From JBHJHP01 sp042219855 (GTDB taxonomy: Bacteria; Bacteroidota; Bacteroidia; Bacteroidales; UBA5342), in NCBI RefSeq assembly GCF_042219855.1, contig NZ_JBHJHP010000003.1, forward strand, positions 558,001 through 622,000: a stretch of DNA of 64,000 nt. The letters are read 5' to 3'. Position numbers and translations under genes: made by a program. The notes beneath the pieces were generated by a model, which searched no databases, had not been told where the DNA came from, and saw only the letters and a list, made by a program, of their open reading frames with translations. Positions 44,975 through 53,213 of this stretch are shown in pieces (position 1 is the stretch's first letter; the number at the start of each line of letters is the position of its first letter).

Positions 44975-45373
44975 TCAGATGAATTGTGGCGGACCTCGTA
45001 ATGGATCCGAATCGGGAAAATTATGTTGTTTGAAGCAGACCGGGTTAAATGCAAATATATTGGATAGGTGAACCTCCGGTTGAAGCTCCGATACTGTATT
45101 AACAATTGCAATAAAAAAATATTCAGGTTGAACCGAATGAAAACGTGCCGTTAAAATACGGTCAACAAACGAATCGTTGAACGCATGACAATGCGATGAA
45201 GAGTCTTCGTGATTACCATGCTGAGTATCATGATTGGTTTTAAACGGCGATTCGGATGTATGCGAATAAACGGAATCAAAGTGGTGATGATGCGGAATCA
45301 GTTCGTGTGCGGAAATTAAAACTCCCGTCAGCAGAATAAAAAACAACCCGATATATTTTTTTAACCTTTTCAA
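44975..45373 (-). CDS. His-rich small exported protein of the metal-efflux locus
   Basis: Protein of about 132 residues with one N-terminal hydrophobic segment (YIGLFFILLTGVLISA). Then follow the His-rich patches LIPHHHHFD, HTSESPFKTNHDTQHGNHED and SSHCH. It ends in DPLRGPPQF. Similar small His-rich proteins precede czc-type operons in Bacteroidota; a periplasmic metal buffer or sensor is a guess. The start is uncertain. No ATG fits; a TTG at 45373 is used because the upstream TTG at 45397 overlaps the -7 promoter element. Confidence 0.68.
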   Translation of the reverse strand: MKRLKKYIGLFFILLTGVLISAHELIPHHHHFDSVYSHTSESPFKTNHDTQHGNHEDSSSHCHAFNDSFVDRILTARFHSVQPEYFFIAIVNTVSELQPEVHLSNIFAFNPVCFKQHNFPDSDPLRGPPQFI

Positions 45374-45394
45374 AACCTCATTCTGAATGAACCA

Positions 45395-45425
45395 CAAATA
45401 TAAAATAATTTACAAAGTCCTTCAA
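45395..45425 (-). promoter_or_regulatory. promoter of the metal-efflux operon
   Basis: Minus strand TTG (45425-45423), 20 bases, TATATTTG (45402-45395), close to the TTG-N19-TAnnTTTG consensus. Expected transcription start near 45388. It lies between the LytTR regulator stop and the His-rich gene, so the efflux genes are a separate unit. Confidence 0.58.
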
Positions 45426-45448
45426 TACTCAAATGTAATGATATTGCT

Positions 45449-46201
45449 TTAACGGTCCATCCATGATTTAAATGCTGCAACACGTTCCCTGCTGACCAGG
45501 ATATTTTCAGCTACTGGTGCCGTGTTTAGCGTAAGTTTTAAACGGCTTGAAGAGAAGGCAATTATTTCCCTGATGGCAGAAAAATTCAGGATGAAGTTTC
45601 GGTTCACACGAAAAAAGCGGTTAGGGTCAATCTGAGATTCAATGTTATCCAGGGAAAATTCCACGGGATAGTTCCTGCCATCATGAGTGAAGATAAATGT
45701 ACAGCGTTCGATAATGTAAAAGCAGGCAATATCCGTAACCGATACCGAATGGAACCGGTTACCTGTTTTAATTAAGAAGCGTTCCTTTGTTTTGGGTTTC
45801 AACTGAGTGATCAACGACTGAATATCGGTTATTCCAGTTTTGTTTTGATGAATATTTTTGAATTTACTCACGGCCCGGTTCAACTCGTCCTGATCAATTG
45901 GTTTCAGAAGATAATCCACGCTGTTTACCTTAAAGGCTTTGAGTGAGTATTCATCGTATGCTGTCGTGAAAATAACCGGTGTATGAATCTCCACATTATC
46001 AAAAATCTCAAAGCAGATGCCGTCTTCCAGTTGAATATCCATGAATATCAGTTCGGGATCGGGATGGCTTAATAGCCAACCGGAGGCAGATTGAACAGAA
46101 CTTAACTGATCCAGAATATGGATCTCCGGATCAGTTTCGGTCAGCATGCGTTTCAGTTTATCAGCAGCCGGTTTCTCATCTTCAATGATCAGAACGTTCA
46201 T
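45449..46201 (-). CDS. LytTR-family response regulator
   Basis: Regulator of 250 residues: receiver domain with the phospho-acceptor Asp in ELIFMDIQLEDG (about 55) and Lys in YLLKPIDQDEL, and a C-terminal LytTR DNA-binding domain (about 140-250) with FLIKTGNRFHSV and RFFRVNRNFILNFSAI. LytTR regulators bind DNA via beta-strands and often control envelope or virulence functions. Its start overlaps the kinase gene by 20 bases. No target site is evident. Confidence 0.94.
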   Translation of the reverse strand: MNVLIIEDEKPAADKLKRMLTETDPEIHILDQLSSVQSASGWLLSHPDPELIFMDIQLEDGICFEIFDNVEIHTPVIFTTAYDEYSLKAFKVNSVDYLLKPIDQDELNRAVSKFKNIHQNKTGITDIQSLITQLKPKTKERFLIKTGNRFHSVSVTDIACFYIIERCTFIFTHDGRNYPVEFSLDNIESQIDPNRFFRVNRNFILNFSAIREIIAFSSSRLKLTLNTAPVAENILVSRERVAAFKSWMDR

Positions 46202-47240
46202 TATCAGTCTTTTTAAGTGGCAGATAGACCACGAATTGATTATGCTCTTCTTTATAAGTCATGGTTTTATTCAGAATCAAATGTACACGTTCTTTCAGGT
46301 TTTTCAATCCTGTGCCGGTAGATTCCTGCATGGTCGATTTACGTTGAATATTGTTTTTAACGCAAATCACATCATTTTCTATGTTGAGTTCAATGATCAG
46401 CGGCTGATTCATCGAAACCGCATTGTGTTTTAATGCATTTTCGATCAGCATCTGAACCGAGACCGGAATAACCTGGTATTGGTCTGCGTCGAAGATCGTT
46501 GAATGCAATTCAATTTTTCCATTGTCCCGTGCTTTTTGCAAGGCAAAATATTTATCCACAAACACCAGTTCGTTTTTCAAAGGAAGCAGATCTGTTTCTT
46601 CGTTTTCAATGATGTAGCGATAGATCTGTGATAAGTTCTGGATGTAGTTGTCTGCTTTTTTTGCATCACTGTAAACCAGTTCTGAAAGGGTATTCAGACT
46701 ATTGAATAAGAAATGTGGATTGACCTGTGATTTCAGCGTCCGATACTTAAACCGAAGATTCTCCTCGCGTAATTGCTGTTCTTTTTTAGCGGACTTCTGC
46801 CATAAAATGATGAAAAAGCCAAGAGTGAAAAACAACAGCCATATCAACAAGCGGGCATTGCCAAAAACAAGTTCCTGATTTACCAGACGGTTCCAGAATC
46901 CCTGAAAGCTCTCACCGGAAAAAAAGTACCATCCTGAAACACCTAGAGTGATCGCAATGTTGGCAATGATGAAAGCAGCAAGGTAAAAAATAAGGAGTCC
47001 CGGAATGATCTTTTTACGCAATTCTTTATGCGAATATTTTTTTGAATGGTTTACCAGATAAATGGTCAGGTATCCCAGCGAAATACTCATAATGAAAACT
47101 GTAAAGAATGAGGCCAGAACAGTTGGATGAAATGCATTATGGTATTGAACCAATTTCATAATCATGGCTGCAAATAAACTGAAGAACATCAGCCCAACAT
47201 GATATGTTATCCAGAATTTCGTTTTACTTAAGCGTGTCAT
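46182..47240 (-). CDS. LytS-like sensor histidine kinase
   Basis: Membrane kinase of 352 residues with four hydrophobic segments in the first 170 residues. The His_kinase motif LKSQVNPHFLFNSLNTLSEL carries the phospho-acceptor His (about 196). A short ATPase domain follows (LIENALKHN, then STGTGLKNLKERV). There is no large sensory domain, so the signal is likely membrane-borne. It forms a pair with the overlapping LytTR regulator, as is common in Bacteroidota. Whether the pair governs the neighbouring metal-efflux operon is unknown. Confidence 0.93.
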   Translation of the reverse strand: MTRLSKTKFWITYHVGLMFFSLFAAMIMKLVQYHNAFHPTVLASFFTVFIMSISLGYLTIYLVNHSKKYSHKELRKKIIPGLLIFYLAAFIIANIAITLGVSGWYFFSGESFQGFWNRLVNQELVFGNARLLIWLLFFTLGFFIILWQKSAKKEQQLREENLRFKYRTLKSQVNPHFLFNSLNTLSELVYSDAKKADNYIQNLSQIYRYIIENEETDLLPLKNELVFVDKYFALQKARDNGKIELHSTIFDADQYQVIPVSVQMLIENALKHNAVSMNQPLIIELNIENDVICVKNNIQRKSTMQESTGTGLKNLKERVHLILNKTMTYKEEHNQFVVYLPLKKTDNERSDH

Positions 47241-47372
47241 TTTGGTTTATTTTTATGTTCACCACCAAAATAAGGGTGAATTCTCCATATAAATAAAATT
47301 AAGTTGCAGAGCTGTTGAATTATTATGCTGAGTCGTAAATATACTTATTTTGAGCATTATACCCGGATGATT

Positions 47373-47429
47373 TTAAGCGAATTTTAAGGAAGTACTTACC
47401 TCCGTTTAAGCGGTCGGTGTCTAATTTTG
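47373..47429 (+). promoter_or_regulatory. promoter with paired TTTAAG boxes, DUF2231-regulator operon
   Basis: Boxes TTAAG at 47373-47377 and 47384-47388 (period 11), and -7 element TAATTTTG at 47422-47429. A further TTTAAG copy ends at 47410, in phase (22 bases on). The boxes lie 49 and 38 bases before the -7 element. The promoter at 49993-50049 has the same boxes at the same distances; a shared consensus is TTTAAGYGAWTYTTAAGG. Confidence 0.62.
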
Positions 47430-47454
47430 ACATGACTAATTAAAAAGAAACGTT

Positions 47455-47904
47455 ATGATAGATTCAACTCACCTGCACCCGATGATTGTACACTTTCCAA
47501 TAGCTCTTTTGATTGTTGGATTCATATTTGACATTGTCAGTCTGTTTTTCAGAAAGGAGTTTTTTAAATGGGCAGGTTTTACATTACTTCTGCTTGGCGC
47601 TGTGGGTACGATTGCTGCTTTGCTTTCAGGAGAACTGGCCGGCAGTGGTATAGCTGAAGAAGGCATGCTGAAACAGGCACTGGATGTTCACGAAGCAGCA
47701 GCAGAATTAACGATTTGGTTGGTTAGCATTACTGCACTTTTCAGAATACTAATCGTATATTTGAAGAAATATTCGGGATTTTTAAAGGCCTTATCTATGA
47801 TTTTGTTTCTGGCTTCAGTTGTTGCTATTGCCAGAACAGGATATTATGGCGGAGAACTTGTATTTAAACATGCAGCAGGTGTAGAACTCAACCTGGGATT
47901 TTAA
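47455..47904 (+). CDS. DUF2231 membrane protein
   Basis: Inner-membrane protein of 149 residues with four hydrophobic segments. The start HLHPMIVHFPIALLIVGFIFD with its His pair is the DUF2231 signature and could bind haem or metal. A periplasmic loop SGIAEEGMLKQALDVHEAAAE follows helix 2. Function is not known. It is the first gene of a unit with the regulator (32 bases on) and kinase that follow; it may be part of the sensing or the response. Confidence 0.88.
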   Translation: MIDSTHLHPMIVHFPIALLIVGFIFDIVSLFFRKEFFKWAGFTLLLLGAVGTIAALLSGELAGSGIAEEGMLKQALDVHEAAAELTIWLVSITALFRILIVYLKKYSGFLKALSMILFLASVVAIARTGYYGGELVFKHAAGVELNLGF

Positions 47905-47936
47905 GCAAGATATGAAGGATATAAAACTATTTTTTA

Positions 47937-48629
47937 ATGCGTATACTCATTGTTGAAGATGAACCCGGAATAGCCAATCTTTTAAAAGAAGGTCTGGAAG
48001 AGGAATCTTATGCTGTAGATGTGGCATATGAAGGACACAAAGGGCTTGAACTTGCTCTGACCAATGATGGTGAATATGATGTCCTTTTGCTTGACTGGAT
48101 GGTGCCCGGTATCACAGGTCTTGAAATTTGTCGTCAGGTCAGAAAGGCCGGTTCTGTAGTTCCCGTTATCTTTCTTACAGCAAGAGACACAGTGGATGAT
48201 ACTGTTTTTGCTCTTGATATGGGGGCGAACGATTATATTAAAAAACCATTTTCATTTGATGAGCTGCTGGCCAGGATAAGGGTTCAGCTTAGGGCCGAAA
48301 AATCGGATACTTCATTACTGAAAGTCGGGGAATTGACCATGAACATGGAATCCCACCAGGTGTTCCTGAAAGGAGAAGAGTTAGCTATGACCCAAAAAGA
48401 ATTCGCGCTATTGGAGTATTTAATGCGAAACAAGGAAAAGGTCTGTTCCAGAACCAGGATCATTGAACATGTTTGGGATATTCATTTTGATTACGACACT
48501 TCTGTTATTGATGTGTATATTAATGCCTTGCGTAAAAAGATTGATTCAGGAAGGAATTCCAGTTACATCCGTACCATCAGAGGTGTTGGATATCTGATTA
48601 AAGACAATGAAAAAAAGCAAATACAGTAA
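47937..48629 (+). CDS. OmpR-family response regulator (CusR-like)
   Basis: Regulator of 230 residues with receiver acidic pocket EDEPG, phospho-acceptor Asp in YDVLLLDWMVPGITG (about 52) and Lys in YIKKPFSFDEL. A winged-helix domain ends in TIRGVGYLIKDN. The sequence is of the CusR/CopR class, which often answer to metals or envelope stress. Stop overlaps the kinase start by 23 bases. The two promoters around this unit share paired boxes with 11-bp phasing, which suit OmpR-type dimers, so it likely controls its own operon and the rubrerythrin gene. Confidence 0.95.
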   Translation: MRILIVEDEPGIANLLKEGLEEESYAVDVAYEGHKGLELALTNDGEYDVLLLDWMVPGITGLEICRQVRKAGSVVPVIFLTARDTVDDTVFALDMGANDYIKKPFSFDELLARIRVQLRAEKSDTSLLKVGELTMNMESHQVFLKGEELAMTQKEFALLEYLMRNKEKVCSRTRIIEHVWDIHFDYDTSVIDVYINALRKKIDSGRNSSYIRTIRGVGYLIKDNEKKQIQ

Positions 48630-50007
48630 CCGTGTAGCACTCAATTTTATGCTGGCTTCGGCCATCCTGTCCAGCGGAATTTTCCTTACCGTTTATTTTG
48701 TGGTTCATTCTACCGTATATAATCATCTTGAGGGAGATTTGGATGCAGAGTCGCTGGAGTTGTTTAACAGTGTTGTGGTGCTCAGCGATAAAATTTACTT
48801 TGCAAATCCGAATGAGTGGCTTGAGAATGAACATGGACAGATTGAGGTTAATCCGATTTTTATTCAATATGCTGACAGTTCCGGTTCAGTCATAAAAAAG
48901 TCTCCAAATCTTGTGAACGGATCGTTACGCGTTTATAAAGACAAATCAGCAAAGTTTAATTTTAAGGATGTAATTTCCGGATCGCAGATTTATCAGTTGC
49001 AGGTACCGGTTAAGAACCTGCAGAGTAAAATACTGGGTTTTATTTCTGTTGCCATGCCTCTGGAGGATACACTGATGGTACTGAAGAATCTCCGAATCAT
49101 ATTAATTATTGCTTTCCCTTTGGTTTTGCTTATTCTTTACTTTATATCGGATTATATTGCCCGGAAAAGTATTGAACCTATCTTCAGGTTAACAAATACG
49201 GCACAGGAAATAACACATGAAAATTTAAAAGAGCGAATTGAACTGCCGGGGCGAAAGGATGAACTGTATACATTGACAGAGACCATTAACGGATTACTGG
49301 ACAGGCTGCAGAATGCTGTGCAGCGCGAAAAACAATTTACCTCCGATGCTTCACATGAACTGCGGACTCCACTTTCCATTTTAAAAAGTACACTGGAACT
49401 TATGCTGAGAAAACCGCGTGAAGTGGAGTATTACGAAAATAAACTCAAATATGGTCTTTCTGAGATAGACCGCATGTCGGAACTTGTAGAGCAGCTGTTG
49501 TTGCTGGCACGCTATGAAAGTGGAAAAGAAACCCTTGTATATTCTGAAGTACAAGCGGTAAACCTTATTCCTGAAGTGTTATCCAGACTTGAACCCCAAT
49601 TAACTAAAAAGGATATTAGTTTTGATATTAAACTATCGGAGTCGTTGAAAATTCGTGGTGATAAATTTATGTTGAGCCAAATATTTGACAATATTATCAC
49701 CAATGCCATAAAGTATTCAGATCCTGGAGGGATGATTCGTATTTTTTCTGAAACGTCAGGTGAGCATGACTCCATTGTGATAGAGGATGAAGGGGCAGGT
49801 ATGCCACAGGAGGAGCTTACGAAAATCTTTGAGCGGTTCTACAGGACAGATCAATCCCGCAACAGTAATGTGGGAGGGAACGGACTGGGGCTTTCGATAG
49901 TAAAGCGTTTTTCAGATATACTTGGCATTACCGTTAAAGTAAACAGCAAACCCGGATCAGGCACTTCGTTCCGGTTAATCTTCACCAATAATTTAAGTGA
50001 TTCTTAA
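48607..50007 (+). CDS. HAMP-domain sensor histidine kinase
   Basis: Inner-membrane kinase of 466 residues. Two hydrophobic segments (about 12-32 and 160-182) flank a periplasmic domain of about 125 residues. A HAMP domain follows (SIEPIFRLTNTAQEIT). The HisKA box is SDASHELRTPLSILK (His about 250). ATPase motifs are NIITNAIKYS, DEGAGMP, and NGLGLSIVKR. The layout is that of CusS-like kinases. It is translationally coupled to its regulator. Confidence 0.95.
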   Translation: MKKSKYSNRVALNFMLASAILSSGIFLTVYFVVHSTVYNHLEGDLDAESLELFNSVVVLSDKIYFANPNEWLENEHGQIEVNPIFIQYADSSGSVIKKSPNLVNGSLRVYKDKSAKFNFKDVISGSQIYQLQVPVKNLQSKILGFISVAMPLEDTLMVLKNLRIILIIAFPLVLLILYFISDYIARKSIEPIFRLTNTAQEITHENLKERIELPGRKDELYTLTETINGLLDRLQNAVQREKQFTSDASHELRTPLSILKSTLELMLRKPREVEYYENKLKYGLSEIDRMSELVEQLLLLARYESGKETLVYSEVQAVNLIPEVLSRLEPQLTKKDISFDIKLSESLKIRGDKFMLSQIFDNIITNAIKYSDPGGMIRIFSETSGEHDSIVIEDEGAGMPQEELTKIFERFYRTDQSRNSNVGGNGLGLSIVKRFSDILGITVKVNSKPGSGTSFRLIFTNNLSDS

Positions 50008-50049
50008 GGTTTCTTTCAGGTTCTTCTCATCGTGTCGGCCGTAGATTTG
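49993..50049 (+). promoter_or_regulatory. rubrerythrin promoter with paired TTTAAG boxes
   Basis: TTAAG boxes at 49993-49997 and 50004-50008, a weaker TTCAG at 50015, and -7 element TAGATTTG at 50042-50049, 28 bases before the start. Aligns base for base with 47373-47429 (offset 2620). The first box overlaps the end of the kinase gene. Confidence 0.62.
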
Positions 50050-50077
50050 TGACAGTTAAAATTAAAAACAAAAAGTT

Positions 50078-50713
50078 ATGAGAACAGTAATGACCTCTTT
50101 ATTTTTAGTATTTGTTCTGGTTTTCACGATAACGACAGATGCAGAGACCCCTCTGGCAATGAATTACCAGAAATCAGTTCAGGATTTACAAAATGCATTC
50201 AAGGGTGAAACAACCGCGAGTACCAAATATGCATCATTTGCGGATAAGGCCGAGAAGGAAGGTTACGACAGAATTGCGCTGTTATTCAGGGCTGCATCCA
50301 AAGCAGAAAGCATTCATGCAGGGAATCATAAGGCCGTTCTGGAAAAAATGGGTGCCGACGTTCCCGCAGTAAACCCGGAATTTGAAGTTAAAAGCACAAA
50401 GGAAAATCTTGGTGATGCTATTTCCGGAGAATCATATGAAATTGCAACAATGTATCCCGATTTTATCAAGGATGCATCGGCAGAAAGTGCAAGTCTGGCA
50501 ATGATCTCATTTAACTATGCCTATCAGACAGAGAAAAAGCACAAGGCAATGTATGAAAAAGCCCTGGATGCTTTAAACGCTGGTAGTGCCGGTTCATTAC
50601 CTGATCTTTATATGGTTTGTACAACCTGTGGGAATACTTACGAAGGCGAAGCCCCGGCCAGATGTGGAATCTCAATGACCCCTAAAGAGCGATTCGTGAG
50701 AATCAAATTGTAA
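50078..50713 (+). CDS. exported rubrerythrin-like protein
   Basis: Protein of 211 residues with an N-terminal signal (TSLFLVFVLVFTITT, about 6-20), so it acts in the periplasm, unlike classical cytoplasmic rubrerythrins. The diiron four-helix domain keeps both ExxH motifs (ESIHAGNH and EKKHKAM) and Glu in KGETTAS and SGESYEIA. The C-terminal rubredoxin-like segment has Cys-x2-Cys (CTTC), then Cys 196 and, where the fourth Cys is expected, Ser 199 (CGIS). It thus has three Cys and a Ser. A role in peroxide or iron handling is likely. It has its own promoter and terminator. Confidence 0.9.
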   Translation: MRTVMTSLFLVFVLVFTITTDAETPLAMNYQKSVQDLQNAFKGETTASTKYASFADKAEKEGYDRIALLFRAASKAESIHAGNHKAVLEKMGADVPAVNPEFEVKSTKENLGDAISGESYEIATMYPDFIKDASAESASLAMISFNYAYQTEKKHKAMYEKALDALNAGSAGSLPDLYMVCTTCGNTYEGEAPARCGISMTPKERFVRIKL

Positions 50714-50764
50714 TAAACAGGTTTCTATGGTTAGACATCAGGAAATAGTAAACCTGAAAATGAG

Positions 50765-50792
50765 ACCCGGCTCAAAAAGGCCGGGTTTTTTT
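50765..50792 (+). terminator. intrinsic terminator of the rubrerythrin gene
   Basis: Stem ACCCGGC / GCCGGGT (7 bp) with loop TCAAAAAG, followed by a run of seven T. It begins 52 bases after the stop. Confidence 0.88.
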
Positions 50793-50810
50793 GTGGATTG
50801 ATCAAAAGTA

Positions 50811-51224
50811 TTAGTGAGCTACAGATTCGTCTGTTTCATTAATCCATGCATTTGCCTTATCGAACGTTGTAAACGTTTTTATTATCAATCCGTTGTGTTT
50901 TGCATACTGAGCGATCAGATATACAATTATTGAAACCGATCCTACAGATACCAGGGCTATTTTATTTTTAAGCTTTTCTTTTTGTTTAATCAGTTTGGCT
51001 TTTATACTTTCAATTTCGTTGTAGGATGGGTTAAATTTTATTTCAGTCAGATCAACGTTAAATTTTAGGTTCTCATGAAAGTCGGGATGGTTCATGACCT
51101 TATTTAGTGCTTCAAGAGATTCACTGATTGATATATTTCCGACCGCTTTAATATTGCAAATATTTTCTTCAGTATTAAATTGATGCATAAATCCATCTCT
51201 CACATTTCCATTCTCAAATATCAT
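50811..51224 (-). CDS. STAS/SpoIIAA-like hypothetical protein
   Basis: Protein of 137 residues that I do not firmly recognise. The pattern of strands and helices (ICNIKAVGNISISESLEALNKVM, KFNVDLTEIKFNP, KIALVSVGSVSIIVYLIAQYAKH, LIIKTFTTFDKANAWI) fits the SpoIIAA/STAS-like fold of small Bacteroidota proteins. The hydrophobic stretch IALVSVGSVSIIVYLIAQYA looks like a buried strand-helix rather than a membrane anchor. No operon partner; it sits 89 bases from the GH15 gene, both on the minus strand. Confidence 0.72.
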   Translation of the reverse strand: MIFENGNVRDGFMHQFNTEENICNIKAVGNISISESLEALNKVMNHPDFHENLKFNVDLTEIKFNPSYNEIESIKAKLIKQKEKLKNKIALVSVGSVSIIVYLIAQYAKHNGLIIKTFTTFDKANAWINETDESVAH

Positions 51225-51313
51225 ATCGATCAGGTATAAAGTATTATTTTAAAGTGGCGGCAAAAGTACAACCCTCAGTAATACAAATTTATGATTTTTA
51301 TTAGGTCTTAAAA

Positions 51314-53113
51314 TTACAATTCATGCACTGTATCCAGATGTATCTCTTCGCCGGAAAGCATAATGGCTGTTTCTATTAAAGCCAGATGCGAATAGGCCTG
51401 AGGGAAGTTTCCCAGCAACCGTTTAGTTTTAAAGTCTATATCTTCACTATACAGCCCCAGGTGATTGCTGTAACTCAGAATTTGCTCAAAAAGCTTTTTT
51501 GCTTCTACCTTTTCCCCTATTTTGTATAAGCTGTTAATCAGCCAGAATGTACAGATGGTAAATGCGGAGGAGGGGACCCCAAAGTCATCTGTATTACGAT
51601 ACCGGTACATCAATCCGTTATGAACCAGTTGTTTTTGTGTGGCTCTTACCGTAGAGATATATCTTGGATGCTTTGCATCGATAAAGCCATAAGCCTCCAT
51701 CAAAAGGGTGGATGCATCCAGTTCCCGGGAACCATAGCTTTGTGTATAAGCACCTATCTCTTCGTTCCAGGCTTTTTTATGAATATCCTTTTCAATATTA
51801 TTGCGTAGTTTTTCCCAGGGCTCAATGTATTCATTCTGTTTAATGAGTTTAGCAATTTTCAGACCCCTGTCGACAGCCACCCAGCACAGCACCTTGGAAA
51901 AGGTAAAATGCCGCTGTTCATTCCGAATTTCCCAGATTCCGCGATCCGCTTTTTTCCAGTTGCGTTCTACGCTTCTCAGTATGCTTCTTGTAATGGTCCA
52001 AAGCTCCTCACTGTTTTGCAATGATGTTTCATAGAGTTTGAACTGCTGATACATAACATCCATCAAAACGCCATAAATATCGTGCTGTTTCTGTTTGTAT
52101 GCATCGTTGCCTATACGCACCGGCTTTGATCCTTTGTAGCCACTGAGGTAATCCAGTGATTTTTCTGTCAGTTTCTTTTCACCGTTTATGCCATACATGA
52201 TTTGTATCTTATCATCCTTATCTGAAATGATATCAATAATAAAATTCAAATACTGTCGGGCAACGTTCATATGACCGAGTCCTGCCATAACTTTAATTAC
52301 CATTGAGGCATCTCTGATCCAGCAAAAGCGATAATCCCAATTGCGTATTTCTCCAATAGTTTCCGGCAGAGATGTAGTCAGTGCAGCGATAACAGCACCG
52401 GTTTTATCGTAGCTCAACAGTTTTAAAGCAAGTGCACTGCGGATGATCTCGTCATTATAATTTGTGTACAGCATTGTTCTTTCCGACCAGTTTAACCAGT
52501 AAACTTTTGTCCGCTGCAGCTTTAGATAGCTGCGCTGAACAGACTGCGGCAGGATTTTCTGATTGTAGGAAACTAAGAAATAAGCATCTGAAGTCACTGT
52601 TATTTTTTCGCCTTTCAGAATGGTTTCAAAATCTATATCTGAATAAAGGTACAGGGAATCATATGTTCCTTTCAAGGTATGACTTTTTACATAACCATCG
52701 TGAATATAGGTTTCGGTTTCATACTCAGCATATTCCAGTTGTGGGTCGTATTTAACAGAAAACTCCGGTGCGCCCTTTATATGCTTAATGAACCGGATAA
52801 TATCAGGCGGACAATAATAACCTTCGGCTGATTCATTTTTATAGCGGGGCATAAAATCAACAACCTCAAATATGTTTTCCCCGTTATCAAATCGTGTAGA
52901 TAAAATATTTGTATTTTTTATGTATTTCTGGCTGATCCGGTAAGATTTATCGGTTAAGATTTTAAAGCTACCACCCTTATTATCATCCAGTAAGGCTGCG
53001 AAAACCGATGAAGAGTTAAAAGCCGGAAGACAGAACCAATCCAGTGATGCATGCTCAGAAATGAGCGCCGCGCTACGGCAGTTCCCAACAATTCCGTAGT
53101 TTAAGTTGTTCAT
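51314..53113 (-). CDS. GH15-family glucoamylase/trehalase-like protein
   Basis: Cytoplasmic (no signal) GH15 enzyme of 599 residues. An N-terminal beta-sandwich (NYGIVGNCRSAALIS, DWFCLPAFNSSSVFA) precedes an (alpha/alpha)6 barrel with WDYRFCWIRDASM (about 285), the Glu segment GIWEIRNEQRHFTFSKV (general acid) and NFPQAYSHLALIETA (base region). GH15 members of this type act as glucoamylase, glucodextranase or trehalase. It is divergent from the trehalose synthase fusion across 100 bases, so trehalose turnover is the likely role. Confidence 0.9.
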   Translation of the reverse strand: MNNLNYGIVGNCRSAALISEHASLDWFCLPAFNSSSVFAALLDDNKGGSFKILTDKSYRISQKYIKNTNILSTRFDNGENIFEVVDFMPRYKNESAEGYYCPPDIIRFIKHIKGAPEFSVKYDPQLEYAEYETETYIHDGYVKSHTLKGTYDSLYLYSDIDFETILKGEKITVTSDAYFLVSYNQKILPQSVQRSYLKLQRTKVYWLNWSERTMLYTNYNDEIIRSALALKLLSYDKTGAVIAALTTSLPETIGEIRNWDYRFCWIRDASMVIKVMAGLGHMNVARQYLNFIIDIISDKDDKIQIMYGINGEKKLTEKSLDYLSGYKGSKPVRIGNDAYKQKQHDIYGVLMDVMYQQFKLYETSLQNSEELWTITRSILRSVERNWKKADRGIWEIRNEQRHFTFSKVLCWVAVDRGLKIAKLIKQNEYIEPWEKLRNNIEKDIHKKAWNEEIGAYTQSYGSRELDASTLLMEAYGFIDAKHPRYISTVRATQKQLVHNGLMYRYRNTDDFGVPSSAFTICTFWLINSLYKIGEKVEAKKLFEQILSYSNHLGLYSEDIDFKTKRLLGNFPQAYSHLALIETAIMLSGEEIHLDTVHEL

Positions 53114-53119
53114 TTTTAA

Positions 53120-53127
53120 TATATTTG
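53120..53127 (+). promoter_or_regulatory. -7 element of the otsAB promoter
   Basis: TATATTTG, a perfect match, 86 bases before the otsAB ATG. No TTG with a 19-base spacer; the nearest TTG leaves 11. The shared divergent region is only 100 bases. Confidence 0.5.
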
Positions 53128-53213
53128 TAAGTGTACGCAGTAAAATAAATCAAAAACCTTTAGTATTTCAAGGAATCCCCGTATTTAAAAGAAAAAAATA
53201 CAACTTTATATAT

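Noticed and set aside
47241..47280. TTATTTTG elements before the LytS gene and before 61048
   Set aside because: They deviate from TAnnTTTG and lack a TTG at a sensible distance. Only the copies with supporting geometry were kept.
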